NCBI GenBank assembly: GCA_000233775.1
Contig: CP003096.1
Coordinates: 620,001 to 684,000 of the forward strand
Length of the DNA: 64,000 nucleotides
Reading direction: 5' to 3'
Source: Thermovirga lienii DSM 17291
GTDB taxonomy: Bacteria; Synergistota; Synergistia; Synergistales; Thermovirgaceae
The notes beneath the pieces are model-generated. The model saw nothing but the letters and a program-made list of their open reading frames with translations, was not told the origin of the DNA and ran no database searches. Positions within the stretch are counted from its first letter, which is position 1; each line of letters begins with the position of its first letter. Below, one piece after another: positions 37,837 to 47,816 of this stretch. The position numbers and the translations under genes are program-made.

Positions 37837-39486
37837 TTGAACGTTTGTCAATTAGAGAGACTTTCATTCAAATCCGTGGAACCCCAGGACCTGGAGCTGG
37901 CCGCCAGTTGTTCTTGCTCACCAGTGGTGGCAGCCCTTTTGAGGATAAAATACGGCTTCGACAAGAGCAACGTTTCCAAGGCTCGGGAGTGGCTTGACCC
38001 GAGCCTAAAAAACGTCGTGGACTCCCTGGAATTTACCGAAGAAGAGAAGCTTGCTGCGAAAGTATGGGAGAGGAACAAGGGAGCCAGGCGGGTAGTAGTT
38101 TATGGCGACTACGACGTAGATGGCGTCTCCTCTACGACCCTGGCAGTGGAGCTAGCCCTTAAAAGCTTCACGAACGTGCGCTATTTCATCCCCCACAGAC
38201 ATGAGCAGGGATACGGAGTCCACAAAAGTGTAATTAGAAATTTGATTAACAACCAATGCGACCTTCTGATAGTAGTAGATTGTGGAACTAAAGACATAGA
38301 GGCTTTATCGGATGCAGCGAAAGCAGGCATGGACGTGTTGGTGTTTGACCACCATGTTCCAGGGGATGTCTTGCCTGAGGGTGCAATAGTGGTAAACCCT
38401 CACGTGAGGGGAAGTACAGAGAGCCAAACTCTCTGTGCTACAGGGGTTTTATGGAAATGGGCCTCAAAAAGTGGCCTTTTCGACCCTGACTGGTTGAAAT
38501 CCAAGCTGGATTTGGTCGCCCTTGCAACTATTGCTGATTCTATGCCGCTGGGCCTGTTGAACAGGGCATTGGTTAAGGAAGGAATGGAAGTTCTTCGAAA
38601 GCAGACCAGAAGCGGTCTTGGGACGCTGGCGAGCGAGATGGGCCTTATGGTGAGACTCATTGATGAGGATGACCTTGCAATGAAGGTTATACCTGCTCTC
38701 AATGCCGCAGGAAGATTGGATTTGGCGGAACTTTCGGTGAAGGTCCTTTTAGGGCAAGACGACGTCAGACTTTGCGTCCAAAAGTTGATATCGCTGAATA
38801 GGAAGAGACAGTATCTTTCCAGCAACCTGCTGGAGCAGTTGTGGCCTTTAATAGAACAGGGGGAGCACGTAGTATGTGACAAGAGATGGCCCGCAGGGGT
38901 TCTAAGCGGTGTTGCAAGTCGGTTGTGCAGTGAGACCGGCAAGGCCATAGCTTTGGCTGCCCCCGTTGGGGAAACCATCAGAGGAACGTTGAGGGTACCT
39001 AAAGGCTCAGATGCTCTTCAGGTTCTTACGGAGGTGGCTCCCTATCTGGAGGCATGGGGTGGACACAAGTTTGCCGCTGGATTTTCCGTTGATGCCAAGT
39101 ACTGGGATAAGCTTAAAGACATCATGACCGGCATATTGAAGGACATAGAGCCAGTCTCCGAGGAGCTGGAGGTGCTGGAACTTTCCCCTTCATCGCTCAC
39201 GCTGGATGAAGTTCGGCAGATAAAAAAACTTGGTCCCTTTGGGGTGACAAACCCTGCTCCTCTGTTCTTCGCGAAGAGGGAAGAACCTTTAACTCTCTTT
39301 CCTCTTGGCCGAGAGGGTAAACATTTCAGGATAAAATCAGGAAGGGATAGTTATATAGCCTTTAACGGAGCGCCATATAAGGATATAATAATAAATTCAT
39401 ACGGATGGATTTATAAGCCGAAGATAAATTATTGGCAGGGTAACGTGAAATTAGATATGCTGCTGGAGCATGTGGTGCAGCGGTAG
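37837..39486 (+). CDS. recJ: Single-stranded-DNA exonuclease RecJ
   Basis: RecJ is a 5'-3' exonuclease used in recombination and mismatch repair. The 549-residue protein has the DHH motifs VVVYGDYDVDGVSSTTLAVE, LLIVVDCGT, VLVFDHHVPGD and NAAGRLD, the DHHA1 motif GGHKFAAGFSV near residue 410, and a C-terminal OB-like domain. All metal ligands expected by eye are present. Length is close to the E. coli protein (577). The TTG start has no ideal ribosome site, so the first residues are uncertain. Confidence 0.93.
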   Translation: MNVCQLERLSFKSVEPQDLELAASCSCSPVVAALLRIKYGFDKSNVSKAREWLDPSLKNVVDSLEFTEEEKLAAKVWERNKGARRVVVYGDYDVDGVSSTTLAVELALKSFTNVRYFIPHRHEQGYGVHKSVIRNLINNQCDLLIVVDCGTKDIEALSDAAKAGMDVLVFDHHVPGDVLPEGAIVVNPHVRGSTESQTLCATGVLWKWASKSGLFDPDWLKSKLDLVALATIADSMPLGLLNRALVKEGMEVLRKQTRSGLGTLASEMGLMVRLIDEDDLAMKVIPALNAAGRLDLAELSVKVLLGQDDVRLCVQKLISLNRKRQYLSSNLLEQLWPLIEQGEHVVCDKRWPAGVLSGVASRLCSETGKAIALAAPVGETIRGTLRVPKGSDALQVLTEVAPYLEAWGGHKFAAGFSVDAKYWDKLKDIMTGILKDIEPVSEELEVLELSPSSLTLDEVRQIKKLGPFGVTNPAPLFFAKREEPLTLFPLGREGKHFRIKSGRDSYIAFNGAPYKDIIINSYGWIYKPKINYWQGNVKLDMLLEHVVQR

Positions 39487-39497
39487 GGATATGTAGT

Positions 39498-41825
39498 ATG
39501 GATGAAAAAAAAGAAAGATCCAAACATGATGAAGTTGAAAAAATGGACAACAAGCCCAAGGAGCCCCTTTTGACCAGGGATCGAAAATCACTGCGTCTTC
39601 TGAGGGATAGTTTTGTTGGGCGTATTCCTCAGGATCAGAGGGATATGTCTGTGAAGATGGCGTGGCAGGAGTTTTGGGCCAGGGCATCTAGTTATTTGTC
39701 CAAGGAAGACCTGATAAAGTGCGGTGAGGCGTTTGTTTTTGCCGCCTTGGCTCACGATGGTCAATTTAGGCTTTCCAAGGAGCCTTACGTGGTTCACCCA
39801 ATCAGGGTAGCGGCCATCTTGGCCGAGATGGAGTTGGACGTAAACACTTTGGAAGCTGCTTTACTCCATGATGTGTTGGAGGATACGTCGGTCACTCCAG
39901 AGGAACTTTCCAATAAGTTTGGAAGGGATGTCCTTCTCTTAGTGGACGGGGTTACCAAACTTGGTAAGATCACCTTTAAATCCTTTGAAGATTATCAGGC
40001 AGAAAACCTGAGAAAGATGTTTTTGGTGATGGCAAAGGATGTAAGGGTGGTGCTTATCAAGCTTGCCGACCGCCTCCACAACATGAAGACCATACAATAT
40101 CTGAGGATGGACAAGCAAATAAGGATAGCGAAGGAAACCCTCGAGATCTATGCTCCTTTGGCTCATAGGTTGGGCATTTACCAAATAAAGAGAGAACTGG
40201 AAGATGCAGCTTTTAAGATCGCCGATCCAGAGGCATATTATGACATCAGGCGCAGGGTCAAAAAGAAGCTTCCGGAACGGGAAGAGATAATAAAGCAGGC
40301 CATGACCATCCTGGAGAAGAAGCTGAATGAGATGGGCATAAAAGCCCATATAACTGGCAGGGCAAAGCACTTTTACAGCATATACGAGAAAATGCGCAGA
40401 AAAAATTTATCGTTGGAGGAGCTTTTTGATCTTCTGGCGTTGCGCGTCATAGTTGACGATGTAGCCACTTGTTATACCGTGCTGGGTGTGGTTCACACGA
40501 TTTGGAAGCCCTTGCCTGGGCAGTTTGACGATTACATAGCCAATCCCAAGAGCAACATGTATCAATCACTGCACACAGCGGTCATAGGTCCCAGTGGTGA
40601 GCCTCTTGAGGTCCAAATAAGAACGTGGGACATGCACTGGTTGGCCGAGTATGGCGTAGCATCCCATTGGCGGTACAAGGAAGGCAAGCAGAAACTTGAC
40701 GAGCTGGATCAAAAGCTGTCTTGGATAAGACAGGCATTGGAGACTCAGGCTGAGACCTCTGAGCCTTCGGAGTTCTTGGAACATCTGAAGGCTGACGTTC
40801 TGTCATCTGAAGTTTTCGTCTTCACTCCAAAGGGTGACGTCATCTCCTTGCCGGCAGGCTCCACGCCATTGGATTTTGCCTATACCATTCACACTGAGGT
40901 GGGCAACAAGTTCATCGGTGCGATGGTGAACAACAGGATAGTTCCCATAGATTACGAACTTCAAAACGGCGATATAGTGAAGATCCTTACATCTCCTCAC
41001 GGAAAACCTTCTAGAGATTGGCTTAACATCGCCAAAAGCAGTAGGGCCAAAAGTAAGATAAGGTCCTATTTTAGGCAGTTAGAGAAGAGCGATCGAGAAG
41101 AGAAGCTAGCCAAAGGAAAGGAATACCTCGTAAGGGAGATAAAGAAAAGGTTAAGCAAGGAAAAAGATGAAGATAAAGATAAAGAGGTGGTCCTATCAAC
41201 AGCCGTCTTGAACAAAGTGGCCAAAGATGCGGGGTACTCCAACGCGGAGGACTTGCTGGTTGCTATAGGGTCCGGAGAGATGGGATCATCCCAAGTGGCT
41301 TCGAAGTATCTAGGGTTGGAGACTTCAAAAGCAATAAAAGAAGAACCCCCCTTAGATACGGCGAAGGAGAGAGAGGAAAGCAAAACCTATGACACTGAAA
41401 TAGTGGTTCAGGGCATAGAAGGTCTTCTTGTCAGCAGGGCAAACTGCTGTAAGCCCATTCCAGGAGATCCAATAATAGGAGTGGTAACGAAGCGAAGAGG
41501 AGTAACGGTCCACAATCGAGGTTGTCCCAATGTAGAGAAGGTCCCTGAAGAGAGATTAGTTGAGGTGGAGTGGGGGCACAAAAGGTCAGATCGCTACAGC
41601 ACCAGACTACGAATAGATGGAACCGACCGGCCAGGCTTGTTTGCTGACGTGGCTCATACAATCAACACATGTGATGGGACGATCCTACAGGTAAGGGCCT
41701 CCGTCACAGGCACGGGACGAGCAAGAATACTTGTGGATTTGAAGGTAAGAGATATAGAGCATCTCTATCAGATAATAGCTAAAATAAACGCTGTAAAGGG
41801 TGTAATAGAGGTAATACGGGGGTGA
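39498..41825 (+). CDS. rel: Bifunctional (p)ppGpp synthetase/hydrolase (Rel/SpoT)
   Basis: This is a full-length Rel-family stringent-response enzyme of 775 residues. In order it has the HD hydrolase domain with H100 and H124-D125 (LLHDVLEDT) and KLADRLHNM, the synthetase domain (GRAKHFYSIYEKM, PKSNMYQSLHTAVIG, EVQIRT), a TGS domain (VFVFTPKGDVISLPAGSTPLDFAY in two parts), a helical region, a CC/zinc-finger-like NCCKPIPGD and a C-terminal ACT domain (RPGLFADVAHTINTC). Both active sites look intact, so it should make and degrade (p)ppGpp. It starts 12 bases after recJ. Confidence 0.96.
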   Translation: MDEKKERSKHDEVEKMDNKPKEPLLTRDRKSLRLLRDSFVGRIPQDQRDMSVKMAWQEFWARASSYLSKEDLIKCGEAFVFAALAHDGQFRLSKEPYVVHPIRVAAILAEMELDVNTLEAALLHDVLEDTSVTPEELSNKFGRDVLLLVDGVTKLGKITFKSFEDYQAENLRKMFLVMAKDVRVVLIKLADRLHNMKTIQYLRMDKQIRIAKETLEIYAPLAHRLGIYQIKRELEDAAFKIADPEAYYDIRRRVKKKLPEREEIIKQAMTILEKKLNEMGIKAHITGRAKHFYSIYEKMRRKNLSLEELFDLLALRVIVDDVATCYTVLGVVHTIWKPLPGQFDDYIANPKSNMYQSLHTAVIGPSGEPLEVQIRTWDMHWLAEYGVASHWRYKEGKQKLDELDQKLSWIRQALETQAETSEPSEFLEHLKADVLSSEVFVFTPKGDVISLPAGSTPLDFAYTIHTEVGNKFIGAMVNNRIVPIDYELQNGDIVKILTSPHGKPSRDWLNIAKSSRAKSKIRSYFRQLEKSDREEKLAKGKEYLVREIKKRLSKEKDEDKDKEVVLSTAVLNKVAKDAGYSNAEDLLVAIGSGEMGSSQVASKYLGLETSKAIKEEPPLDTAKEREESKTYDTEIVVQGIEGLLVSRANCCKPIPGDPIIGVVTKRRGVTVHNRGCPNVEKVPEERLVEVEWGHKRSDRYSTRLRIDGTDRPGLFADVAHTINTCDGTILQVRASVTGTGRARILVDLKVRDIEHLYQIIAKINAVKGVIEVIRG

Positions 41826-41831
41826 ACGTTT

Positions 41832-42287
41832 TTGCGAGCGGTAGTTCAAAGGGTTGATTGGGCAAGGGTTGTGGTTGAGAATGATACTGTTGGAGCCATA
41901 GATAAAGGACTTTTGGTCCTTCTTGGCGTAACGGGTGACGATTCCGATAGGGACGTTAGCTGGATGGCGGAGAAAATCGTCAACTTAAGGATCTTTGAGG
42001 ATGAAAACGGCAAAATGAACCTTTCCCTCAGGGACGTCGGAGGCAAAGCCTTGGTGGTCTCCCAGTTCACCTTGTATGGTGATTGCCGCAAGGGGAGAAG
42101 GCCATCCTTCGTCAAGGCTGCAGAACCTGCAATGGCTGAAAGATTATATGAATCATTCATGGATGCCGTAAAAGATCTTGGTGTTGCAGTAGAAAGGGGA
42201 AAGTTTGGGGCTCACATGAAGGTGGAGCTTTGTAACGATGGACCGGTCACTCTTATAGTGGATAGCAAGGAGGTCCTAGGACAATGA
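41832..42287 (+). CDS. dtd: D-aminoacyl-tRNA deacylase
   Basis: Dtd removes D-amino acids, and glycine from tRNA-Ala, from mischarged tRNAs. The 151-residue protein has the family start MRAVVQRV, the catalytic-pocket motif SQFTL (77-81) and the Gly-cis-Pro motif in NDGPVT (135-140, GP at 137-138). The start codon is TTG 41832 with GGGGG upstream. It lies 6 bases after rel, a common pairing, and overlaps the next gene by ATGA. Confidence 0.96.
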   Translation: MRAVVQRVDWARVVVENDTVGAIDKGLLVLLGVTGDDSDRDVSWMAEKIVNLRIFEDENGKMNLSLRDVGGKALVVSQFTLYGDCRKGRRPSFVKAAEPAMAERLYESFMDAVKDLGVAVERGKFGAHMKVELCNDGPVTLIVDSKEVLGQ

Positions 42288-42919
42288 ACATTAAGAGATT
42301 TCCCTTAGGAGATTTGTGGACCAATGGCTATCTGGTTTGGGATTCAAGGGGAATAGGTTTCTTTGTGGATCCTGGCGGGCCCGTGGATGAAGTTATAGAA
42401 TTTATAGGGAACAACCAAATCCAACTGGAAATGGTGCTTTTGACTCATGGCCATTCTGACCACATTTGTGGTGTAGAAGGCATAAGGCCTTTAGCGAAAA
42501 AAGGAGTAGGAATACATGAGTTTGACGCCCCAATGTTGGAAAAGCCAGAGCTTAATCTCTCCTTATTCCTGAGCAAGCCCTGTGCTGCTGCTCCAGCGGA
42601 GATGATGCTGAAGGACGGACAAGTTTTGGAAATGGGTTCTTTGAGGATTGAGGTCATCCATACGCCCGGGCACACCAAGGGTAGTTGCTGTTTCTTGGTT
42701 AAGGACCAAGAAGAAAATATTCTTTTGTCAGGGGATACCCTTTTTGCCCGGAGTGTGGGAAGGACGGACTTACCTGGCGGAGACCCAAGAGCCCTGGAAG
42801 TCTCTCTTAGGAAACTGGCCCAGATGCCCGATGAACTCAAGGTGTTTCCAGGCCATGGCCCCGAAACGGTCATAGGTGCCGAGAGAGTGAATAACCCCTT
42901 TTGGCCTACAGAGAATTAA
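42284..42919 (+). CDS. Metallo-beta-lactamase-fold hydrolase (glyoxalase II-like)
   Basis: The 211-residue protein has the zinc-binding motif THGHSDH (54-60), a later [27 protein letters not shown] and [11 protein letters not shown]. The phrase [12 protein letters not shown]-type is typical of the YcbL/GloB-like branch, which contains glyoxalase II enzymes and many hydrolases of unknown substrate. No second large domain is present. The rel-dtd-MBL order is common in bacteria. The precise substrate is unknown; hydroxyacylglutathione itself is doubtful in an anaerobe. Confidence 0.85.
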   Translation: MNIKRFPLGDLWTNGYLVWDSRGIGFFVDPGGPVDEVIEFIGNNQIQLEMVLLTHGHSDHICGVEGIRPLAKKGVGIHEFDAPMLEKPELNLSLFLSKPCAAAPAEMMLKDGQVLEMGSLRIEVIHTPGHTKGSCCFLVKDQEENILLSGDTLFARSVGRTDLPGGDPRALEVSLRKLAQMPDELKVFPGHGPETVIGAERVNNPFWPTEN

Positions 42920-42945
42920 AGGCCTTCATAGAATTTTATTGAAAG

Positions 42946-44013
42946 ATGGTGAAAGGGATGTTTGGTTCATTGGCTGGGATTTTTGGCAAGGACATAGGCA
43001 TAGATTTGGGAACTTCCAATATAGTGGTGTACGTGAAAGGCAAAGGAATAGTGATAGACGAACCTTCAGTAATAGCTTACCGAAGGGCTAATCGGAAGAG
43101 TACAAAGGAGATAATCGCCTTCGGGCGGGAAGCCAGAGCAATGGAAGGCAAGACACCCAAAGGTGTTGAGGCTGTAAGGCCATTGCAGAATGGTGTGATA
43201 GCCGATTTTGAGATGACTGGAGCGCTGATAAGCCATGTATTGGATAAGGCCAGCGGAGGAGTGGGCTTTTTGAGCCACCCAAAGGTGGTTATCTGTGCTC
43301 CAGTGTACGTTACCGAGGTGGAGAGGAAAGCCTTCATAGACGTAACGTTGGATGGCGGAGCCAGGGAGGTATACGTAATAGAGGAGCCATTGGCAGCAGC
43401 CTTGGGGGTTGGATTGCCGATAAACGAGCCGAGGGGAAGCATGATACTCGATATTGGCGGAGGGACAAGCGAGATAGCGGTGCTTTCTCTAGGGGGGGTC
43501 GTTGTAAGTAATTCCCTTCGGATGGCAGGTAACGACATGGACGAGAGCATAATAAACATGGTAAGGCAAAAGTATACCCTCGTCATAGGACCTTCCACCG
43601 CAGAGGAGATCAAGAACTCCCTTGGCTCGGCGTTGCCCATGGACAACGAGAAAATAATGGAGATAAGGGGTAGAAACCTAAAGGATGGACTGCCCAAGTC
43701 CATATGTATCTCCAGCTCGGAGGTCCGAGAGGCTATCGATCCCGTCATAGTCAAGATAATAGAGATGGTTAGGGAGACATTGGAGGAGACCCCTCCGGAA
43801 CTAGCAAGGGATATAGCTGATCAGGGGCTGGTGCTCACCGGAGGTGTAGCTATGCTTGAAGGTCTTGACCGGAGGCTTTCGGAGGAACTCAACGCTCCGG
43901 TTATAAGGGCAGAAGAGCCCAGATACTCCGTGGCCAAGGGATTGGGTAAGCTGTTGGATAATTTGGACTCCATGAGGAAAGTGATAATTTCCGTGGGGCA
44001 CGGTATGCGCTGA
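42946..44013 (+). CDS. mreB: Rod-shape-determining actin homologue MreB
   Basis: MreB polymerises under the inner membrane and guides sidewall peptidoglycan synthesis. The 355-residue protein has the phosphate-1 motif DIGIDLGTSNIVVYVKGKG, phosphate-2 MILDIGGGTSEIAVLSL, the adenosine motif VLTGGVAMLEGLDRRL and RPLQNGVIADFE, all diagnostic. ATG 42946, GTG 42949 and ATG 42958 are possible starts. It begins a shape cluster with mreC, mreD and mrdA, then minCDE and rodA. Confidence 0.97.
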   Translation: MVKGMFGSLAGIFGKDIGIDLGTSNIVVYVKGKGIVIDEPSVIAYRRANRKSTKEIIAFGREARAMEGKTPKGVEAVRPLQNGVIADFEMTGALISHVLDKASGGVGFLSHPKVVICAPVYVTEVERKAFIDVTLDGGAREVYVIEEPLAAALGVGLPINEPRGSMILDIGGGTSEIAVLSLGGVVVSNSLRMAGNDMDESIINMVRQKYTLVIGPSTAEEIKNSLGSALPMDNEKIMEIRGRNLKDGLPKSICISSSEVREAIDPVIVKIIEMVRETLEETPPELARDIADQGLVLTGGVAMLEGLDRRLSEELNAPVIRAEEPRYSVAKGLGKLLDNLDSMRKVIISVGHGMR

Positions 44014-44046
44014 TAGAGAAAAAGCCTTTAAAAGCAGGTGAGTTAG

Positions 44047-44826
44047 TTGCTGAGACAGGTCAATTCGGCGATAATGCATGGAACTTTTGCGATTCTGCTG
44101 GGGGTAACGTTGCTTCTGGCATCTGCGAATAATCCCGGCGTCCATAGGATTTTCGACCTGTCGGAGAGAGTCCTGCGAATTCCGGAGTTTCCTGCCTTTG
44201 TTGCCAGGAGGTTTGTTGCCAAAGCGGTGTTCTGGTTTGATCAAGGTTTTGTCCTTAAGAAAGAGCTGGAGGCGTTAAGGGATGAGAACACAAGGCTCAA
44301 AGTTCTTCTTGCCTCCAAGGAAAAGAAAAAAGGACAAAGGGCTAAATCAAATATCCTGACTGCGGATGTAACTCTTCGTAGACCTGAGGAATGGTGGGTA
44401 AGCTTTAGGATAAACAAAGGAAGCCGCGATGGAATAAGGCCTGGATATGCAGTTTTAAGCAACGGCTTTCTGGTTGGTCGAATCTACAGAGTCGATGCTG
44501 ACCAATCCTGGGTTAAGCTTCTGACAGGATCAGAAATGCTTGTGCCGGCCGTTGTGGCCGAGACCAGGGACTTGGGGGTTGTAGCCGGCGACGGTAAAGG
44601 CAATTTGCGGCTCCTTTATATCCCGTCGGAAAGCCCGGTTAAGGCGGGGATGAACGTTGAGACGGCCCTGGTCAACGAGTACCTGCCAGCGGGGCTTGCC
44701 ATTGGCACCGTCGGGGCCCTTTTGGAGTCCAAGGACGGGTATAATACCTTTTCCGTCAAGAGTAAGGCCAGTTTTTCTCGGTTATATGAGGTCCAGGTAT
44801 ACATACCTGGTGGTGATGCGAAATGA
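44047..44826 (+). CDS. mreC: Rod-shape-determining protein MreC
   Basis: MreC is a periplasmic scaffold linking MreB to PBP2. The 259-residue protein has an N-terminal membrane helix (about 10-28), a coiled coil (about 74-98, LKKELEALRDENTRLKVLLASKE) and two beta-barrel domains with VSFRINKGSRDGIRPGYAVLSNGFLVG in two parts, the family hallmark. The start is TTG 44047 after AGGTGAG. The TGA overlaps the mreD ATG. Confidence 0.94.
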   Translation: MLRQVNSAIMHGTFAILLGVTLLLASANNPGVHRIFDLSERVLRIPEFPAFVARRFVAKAVFWFDQGFVLKKELEALRDENTRLKVLLASKEKKKGQRAKSNILTADVTLRRPEEWWVSFRINKGSRDGIRPGYAVLSNGFLVGRIYRVDADQSWVKLLTGSEMLVPAVVAETRDLGVVAGDGKGNLRLLYIPSESPVKAGMNVETALVNEYLPAGLAIGTVGALLESKDGYNTFSVKSKASFSRLYEVQVYIPGGDAK

Positions 44827-45290
44827 TGGTTACAGCCCTTTTAATGTGGTTTTTCCAGAATCTGCTTCAGGTTTTTTTTATGGGGTGGGTCCTGATGCCC
44901 GACCTCTTTTTCATGTATATGTTTTACCAAACTACAGCCTTGGGTCGCAAACTTCCAGGAGCCATATGGGTGGCCTTTCTGGGAGGCCTTTTGTGGGATC
45001 TGAGGTGGTCTAGCCTTCTTGGCCTCAATGCCATAGCTTACGTTGGGGCGCTAATGCTTGCCTTCTGGCTCTGGAACCTGATGCCCAAGAGCGGCCGTAC
45101 TCCCCTCATTTTTGCCTCAATAATGTTTATGGGGCATTTGTGTGTGGCTGTTTTTCGCCTAGTGGTTTTGGGTGTCACATCCCAGCACATGCTACATCAG
45201 GTCGTTCTACAGCAGGCCTATGCCGTGGTGTTATCTTTTATCTTCGGCTTTGTGTTTTTTAAGCGAGGGGAGAAGAGCAATGCCTCATAG
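44823..45290 (+). CDS. mreD: Rod-shape-determining protein MreD
   Basis: MreD is a small integral membrane partner of MreC. The 155-residue protein has five predicted membrane helices and the weak family pattern of hydrophobic segments with a central WDLRWSSLLGLNAI. Identification rests on size, topology and its place between mreC (ATGA overlap) and mrdA (11-base overlap), which is the standard order. Confidence 0.88.
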   Translation: MMVTALLMWFFQNLLQVFFMGWVLMPDLFFMYMFYQTTALGRKLPGAIWVAFLGGLLWDLRWSSLLGLNAIAYVGALMLAFWLWNLMPKSGRTPLIFASIMFMGHLCVAVFRLVVLGVTSQHMLHQVVLQQAYAVVLSFIFGFVFFKRGEKSNAS

Positions 45291-47010
45291 GCTTGACCCT
45301 GGTGAGAAAAGAATCCAGGCACTTGCGTGGTTGGTGCTTTTTTCCGTATTCTTGCTGGTCTTGGCGCTTTTCAGGTTTCAGATTCTTCAATCGGACAAAT
45401 ACATAAACTTGGCAGCCCAGAACAGGTTGCGATTCATACGTCTTCCTCCATCAAGGGGAGACATTGTGGATGCCAACGGAGCCATTTTGGCTACCAGCAT
45501 GAAAGTGTTCGATTTGATAGGGTATCCGCAGGACTTGCTTAAGGACGAAAGTATAAACATCCTTGAAAGAGTGTTTTTGAGGCACGGAATTCCTTTCACG
45601 AAGGACAAGATAAAAGCGACGATAAAAAAGCAATACAGTGTTCCTTACAATGCTGTCACTGTCCTTTCCAACCTCACGATTGCGCAGGTTTCGGACCTGG
45701 TAAGCGATCCCGAGTATCCCGAGTTCCTCTATCCTTTGCCGGTAATGAGAAGGGTCTATCCTACGGGGAACCTGCTACCCCATGTTTTGGGATACGTGGG
45801 GGAAATTACCAAGGAAGAGCTCGAAAGCTTGGGAGGGAAAGGATATAGAGGGGGAGACATAATAGGAAAGGCCGGAGTAGAACTGATTTACGAGGATCAA
45901 CTTAGAGGAGAATACGGAGAAGAGGCCATAGAGGTAGATGCCAGGGGAAGAAGAGTTAGGGTAGTGGATCGAAAGGAGCCCGTGCCGGGAGATAGGATAG
46001 CCTTAACCATAGACCTCAACGCGCAAAGCTATGCAGCTTCCCTTCTAGGCGACAGAAAAGGCGTGGTGTTTGCCATGGACGTGAGAAATGGAGATGTGAA
46101 AGTTTTGTATAGCTACCCTGGATATGACCCCAATGCCCTTGCTTGGGGATTATCAAGTAAGGAATGGGCCCTAATGCTTAAGGACAAGGACAAGCCCATG
46201 ATGAATAGGACTATAAGTGGCACATATCCTCCGGCATCTACTTACAAGCTGTTGACGGCTTATGCGGCCTTAGCGGAGAAGAAGATTACCCCTAGTACGA
46301 CTTACTACTGTCCGGGAGCCTTCAAGTTGGGCAACAGGACGTTTAGGTGCTGGAAAACTACCGGACATGGGACTGTGAACCTGGAGAAGGCGATCAGGGA
46401 GTCCTGTGACGTGTATTTCTATCAAGTGGGCCTTAAGACAGGTATAGATGCAATAACCTTTTGGAGCAGAAAGTTTGGATTGGGAAGCCCCACAGGCATA
46501 GATCTTCCTGGAGAAGCATCAGGTCTTGTGGCTGATCCTGTATGGAAAAAACGGGTATTTAATGAAAGTTGGTATCCAGGGGACACGGTAAATTATTCTA
46601 TAGGGCAAGGGTTTTTGCTAACCACTCCTATACAGATGGCCAGGGTCTTTGCTGCCATAGCAAACGGAGGCAAGTTGGTGAGGCCCAGGCTGCATGCAGG
46701 GCGCGCAGTTGAAGTAGATGATTTGGGTTTATCTGATAGATTTTTGAAGATTTTAAGGAATGCCTTATATCAAGTGGTCAAGTCGGGAACCGGTAGGCTT
46801 GCAGGAGGTTATGGAGTTGAGGTTTCAGGTAAGACTGGAACGGCTCAAAATCCCCATGGAGAAGATCACGCGTGGTTTGTGGGGTACGCTCCCTCTAAGA
46901 AACCTGAATATGTGGCTGTGGCCTTAGTTGAGGGTGGAGGTCATGGAAGCAGCGCTGCGGCTCCCATTGTGGGGCAGGTACTCAGTTTTCTTTGTCGCGG
47001 TCCCAGATGA
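45280..47010 (+). CDS. mrdA: Penicillin-binding protein 2 (peptidoglycan D,D-transpeptidase)
   Basis: PBP2 cross-links sidewall peptidoglycan together with RodA. The 576-residue protein has an N-terminal membrane anchor (about 14-36), a pedestal domain starting RLPPSRGDIVDANG, and a transpeptidase domain with active-site S320 in STYK (320-323), S375-C-D377 as the second motif and KTG (518-520) as the third. SxD as the second motif is usual for this class. The open frame extends 36 codons upstream across mreD, but ATG 45280 has GAGGGGAGAAG before it and gives the correct domain start. Confidence 0.96.
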   Translation: MPHRLDPGEKRIQALAWLVLFSVFLLVLALFRFQILQSDKYINLAAQNRLRFIRLPPSRGDIVDANGAILATSMKVFDLIGYPQDLLKDESINILERVFLRHGIPFTKDKIKATIKKQYSVPYNAVTVLSNLTIAQVSDLVSDPEYPEFLYPLPVMRRVYPTGNLLPHVLGYVGEITKEELESLGGKGYRGGDIIGKAGVELIYEDQLRGEYGEEAIEVDARGRRVRVVDRKEPVPGDRIALTIDLNAQSYAASLLGDRKGVVFAMDVRNGDVKVLYSYPGYDPNALAWGLSSKEWALMLKDKDKPMMNRTISGTYPPASTYKLLTAYAALAEKKITPSTTYYCPGAFKLGNRTFRCWKTTGHGTVNLEKAIRESCDVYFYQVGLKTGIDAITFWSRKFGLGSPTGIDLPGEASGLVADPVWKKRVFNESWYPGDTVNYSIGQGFLLTTPIQMARVFAAIANGGKLVRPRLHAGRAVEVDDLGLSDRFLKILRNALYQVVKSGTGRLAGGYGVEVSGKTGTAQNPHGEDHAWFVGYAPSKKPEYVAVALVEGGGHGSSAAAPIVGQVLSFLCRGPR

Positions 47011-47021
47011 TGTGGTTATAT

Positions 47022-47049
47022 GTAAAAAATGTGACATAATATTTATAAT
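47022..47049 (+). promoter_or_regulatory. A/T-rich gap with candidate promoter for minC
   Basis: The 80-base gap after mrdA is strongly A/T-rich and contains TATAAT at 47044-47049 and CATAAT at 47035-47040. No clear -35 is present (TGTAAA 17 bases upstream matches three of six). This may start a min-rodA transcript. Confidence 0.35.
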
Positions 47050-47090
47050 AAAATAACTGGCTGGCAAAATACTTGGGAAAGGTGACACGC

Positions 47091-47741
47091 ATGGATTACT
47101 CTAGAAAAGTACAATTCAAAGGTGAAGGTGAAGGTATCCGATTGCTGATATCGGAGGACATCCCTATGGACTGTCTGCATGATGCCGTAAATACTGCCCT
47201 GGATAAGGCAGAAAAGCTAGCGATAGGGGTCCCGCTTATATTGGATTTCAAAATGCGACCCCTGACCCAGAAGGATGTTGTCAGTTTTTTGTCCAACGTG
47301 GTGATGAAAAGGCCATTGAAGATAAAAGAATGGAGGGTCTTGGATAGGGGGGGCAAAGAGGTCCTTGATCGCATGGGATTCAAAACCCAAGAAGGGCAGA
47401 GAACCTATCAAGGTAAAGGGACCCTTTTCGTTCAGAGGTCGCTGAGGTCTGGGAATACCATAGAGCATGATGGCGATGTTATAGTGTTAGGCAACGTCAA
47501 CGAAGGTGCGGAAATATATGCTACAGGTTCCGTTTGTGTGTGGGGCAAGCTGTGTGGTTTGGCCCATGCAGGATGTGAAGGTGACGATGATGTTTTCATA
47601 ATAGCGGGCTCCTTTGAAGCAAACCAGGTAAGGATAAGCGATAAGATATCCTATGTTCAACCTGATACTTTCTGGACGGGCAAACCTGTAAAGGTTTATG
47701 TTGATCAAGGTAAGATAGTGGTCTCGGAGCTTTCTGGGTAG
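47091..47741 (+). CDS. minC: Septum site-determining protein MinC
   Basis: MinC inhibits FtsZ assembly away from mid-cell. The 216-residue protein has a variable N-terminal domain (1-100) and the conserved right-handed beta-helix C-terminal domain (about 105-205) with RSGNTIEHDGDVIVLGNVN, GAEIYATGSVCVWGKLCGLAHAG and the MinD-contact loop region. TTG 47073 would add six codons; ATG 47091 after AAAGGTG is preferred. minD follows after a short A/T-rich gap. Confidence 0.94.
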   Translation: MDYSRKVQFKGEGEGIRLLISEDIPMDCLHDAVNTALDKAEKLAIGVPLILDFKMRPLTQKDVVSFLSNVVMKRPLKIKEWRVLDRGGKEVLDRMGFKTQEGQRTYQGKGTLFVQRSLRSGNTIEHDGDVIVLGNVNEGAEIYATGSVCVWGKLCGLAHAGCEGDDDVFIIAGSFEANQVRISDKISYVQPDTFWTGKPVKVYVDQGKIVVSELSG

Positions 47742-47816
47742 GAAGGTTATCAAGACTATATAAGATCTTATTATTAGAGTACAGCAAAACCACCTAAAAG
47801 CATGGAGGGATATTCC